A stretch of 64,000 nt of DNA, from contig JAUZTG010000042.1 of NCBI GenBank assembly GCA_030734395.1, positions 2,418,001 through 2,482,000 on the forward strand, in the 5' to 3' direction. This stretch comes from Sarocladium kiliense (lineage: Eukaryota > Ascomycota > Sordariomycetes > Hypocreales > Sarocladiaceae). Under the pieces are notes generated by a model. The model was not told the DNA's origin. It ran no database searches and worked only from the letters and a program-made list of their open reading frames with translations. A program made the translations under genes and the position numbers. This document shows positions 62,300-64,000 of the stretch, in pieces; position 1 is the first letter of the stretch, and each line of letters opens with the position of its first letter.

Positions 62300-64000
62300 C
62301 TATGCAGCCTCACGGTCCAATGACTGGCCCAATACCATCTCATAGTATACACCCTTCTTTGCCACCAGCCGATCATGCGTGCCAACCTCGACGACCTTGC
62401 CGCGTCCAAACACCACGATCTGATCAGCGTCTCTGATAGTGCTGAGCCTGTGCGCAACTGCCACTGTCGTCCTTCCTGCTGCAGCCTTGTCTAGGGCCTC
62501 CTTGACGACCTTTTCGGATTCTGTGTCCAAGGCACTAGTGGCCTCGTCGAGGAGAAGCAACCGTGGTTTGCGTATGAGAGCCCTTGCAATGGCGATGCGT
62601 TGCCTTTGCCCACCTGAGAGAGACAGCCCCTGGTTACCGCAAGGAGTTTCAAGGCCTTCAGGAAGCGAGGAAATAAAGTCCCAGATGTTTGCCTGCTTAC
62701 AAGCCTCAATGATGGCTTGTTCTGTTGGCTCTGAAGCCTCGCTTCCAAGCGCAATGTTTTCTCTTATGGAACCTTGATATAACACCGGCTCCTGCTGTAC
62801 GAGGGCGATGTCGCGACGGTGCAAACGCCTGTCTCTTGTCTTGATGTCTTGGTCATCCAAGCGGATCTCGCCAGTAGTCGGGTCGTAGAACCTTTCCAGC
62901 ATCGCGATCATGGTAGACTTGCCACAGCCAGATGCGCCGACAAAGGCAATCATCTTGCCAGCGCCAATCTTGACGTCAATCCCGCGGAGAACCTTGAGCT
63001 TCGGGCGCAAGGGATACGCGAATGTCACGTTATCCACATCCAGAGCCGCGCCCTTCTCGCGGGTCATCTCCGAGCTGTCGGAGTCGGACTGTGACGATCC
63101 AGGGACGGAATCTGTCATGATGACTGTTTCGCGAAGCTGGAAGATGTAGTTCAACGCGACGCGTGCTTTAGTGATGGAAGTTGTGAAGGTGAAGAATAGG
63201 GCTGCTGCTTCGCCCGAGAAGATGATGGCCGTGAACACTGTGTAGAACTGCCCGGTAGTATACTCTCCTGTAGACACAAGACGGCCGCCATACCTGCTCT
63301 GGTCAATGGAAAATCTTTCAGTGAGAGTTCGGAGTTCAGGACTTACCAGAAGCCAAGTGCCATGCCCAGAAGAGACACAGACTGGCTGAAAGAGTAGAAG
63401 AGCATCTTGAGCCCGATGCCACCAAGAGCCTGCTTTGCCAGGTTCGAGACGGATGCAGTATACCGCTCAATCACAGCCCTTTCAAGAGCGAGACTCGACA
63501 CCGTACGAATGGCCAAGACGGCCTCGCTCGCTGATCCGCTACTTGCAGCAAATCTCTCTGCAGTGTCCTCATCGAACTTGAACTCCATGCGGACTCGGAT
63601 GTAGCCTGAAGAAACTAGGACTGGTAGAACGGCAAAGACCAGAACGAGGCCAAGCTTCCAGCCATACGCGATAGCAAGGATTGAGCAGGAGAGAATGTTG
63701 ATGATGGTGACGAGGATGAGACAGAGGTTGATGGAGACCAGCTCCTGCAGGCTTGTAGGCTCAGTTGAAAGGCGAGAAACGAGAGCCCCTGTTCCATTTC
63801 GGGGCTCATCGAAGAAGCGCATGTCTTGCCGCAGGGTATTGTTAAAGATCTCGGCACGGTAAAACCTGACAACATGCTACACATCCCAAGTCAGTCCACA
63901 TGTTGCAGTCATGAAGTACAATCGGGTGCTAACCTGTCCGGTAATATTCGCAGCCCATCCTGTGGCAAAATAGGCGAAGAAATTGCCGATAGCGACAATA
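62300..64000 (-). CDS. P-glycoprotein-type ABC transporter, C-terminal part
   Basis: The gene runs off the right edge, so only the C-terminal half is present. Visible exons are 64000-63934 (partial), 63876-63347 and 63293-62300, joined over 57- and 53-bp introns. Part of TMD2 is seen (FYRAEIFNNTLRQDMRFFD, VSINLCLILVTIINILSCSI, LGLVLVFAVLPVLVSSGY). The nucleotide-binding domain follows with Walker A GASGCGKST, Q-loop ALVQQEPVLYQGS, signature LSLSGGQRQR, Walker B LLLLDEATSALD and switch VAHRLSTIRDAD. All are intact. The DEPRNGTGALVSRLSTEPTS segment and the motif set are typical of ABCB full transporters exporting drugs, toxins or peptides. The substrate cannot be inferred from this half. Confidence 0.92.

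Overview
This window is nuclear DNA of a filamentous ascomycete (Pezizomycotina). The evidence is the gene content: a HET-domain relic, a Spo14-type phospholipase D, an Rtf1 subunit of the Paf1 complex, COQ7, a Pgc1-like phosphodiesterase, an AIM24-family protein, Lunapark, a GRIP-type golgin, a SWIRM protein, MCP1, F-box proteins and a P-glycoprotein-type ABC transporter. The introns also fit: mostly 48-75 bp, with GTRNGT-like donors and CTRAY branch sites. The class is not decided, and I saw no convincing tRNA, rRNA, CRISPR or intact transposon.

Layout. At 0.3-8.4 kb, an M13 zinc metallopeptidase (+) converges on a GH78 alpha-L-rhamnosidase (-), followed by a decayed HET gene (-). At 9.4-20.1 kb lies a dense housekeeping block: SPO14-like PLD (+), COQ7 (-), RTF1 (+) and PGC1-like (-). 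COQ7 and RTF1 are divergent. From 21.9 to 35.2 kb genes are sparse: an unrecognised 292-aa protein (-), a roughly 4.9-kb gene-poor stretch, an AIM24-family gene (+), an unrecognised 704-aa protein (+) and a C2H2 factor (-). At 39-50.9 kb are an F-box/LRR-like protein (-), Lunapark (-) divergent from a golgin (+), an SDR with a mitochondrial presequence (+) and a SWIRM protein (-). A second gene-poor stretch fills about 51-57 kb. At 57-64 kb, all on the minus strand, are an F-box protein with a likely beta-propeller, MCP1 and the C-terminal part of an ABC transporter cut by the window end.

Functional themes are lipid and membrane biology (PLD, PGC1-like, MCP1, AIM24-like, Lunapark, golgin), mitochondria (COQ7, SDR, MCP1, AIM24-like) and transcription (RTF1, SWIRM, C2H2). 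Nothing looks like a biosynthetic cluster.

The observations most worth a second look are: the HET pseudogene, whose conserved Trp codon is TAG (a RIP-type change) and which also carries frame breaks; a GC-AG intron in the M13 gene; tiny first coding exons on both sides of the Lunapark/golgin promoter; a 24-nt exon and a triple decamer repeat at the AIM24-like gene; a paired-hairpin element near 38.7 kb; and an intron-like signature inside a gene desert. I did not find a clearly new multi-gene system. Exon boundaries were set by hand from splice signals and reading-frame continuity.
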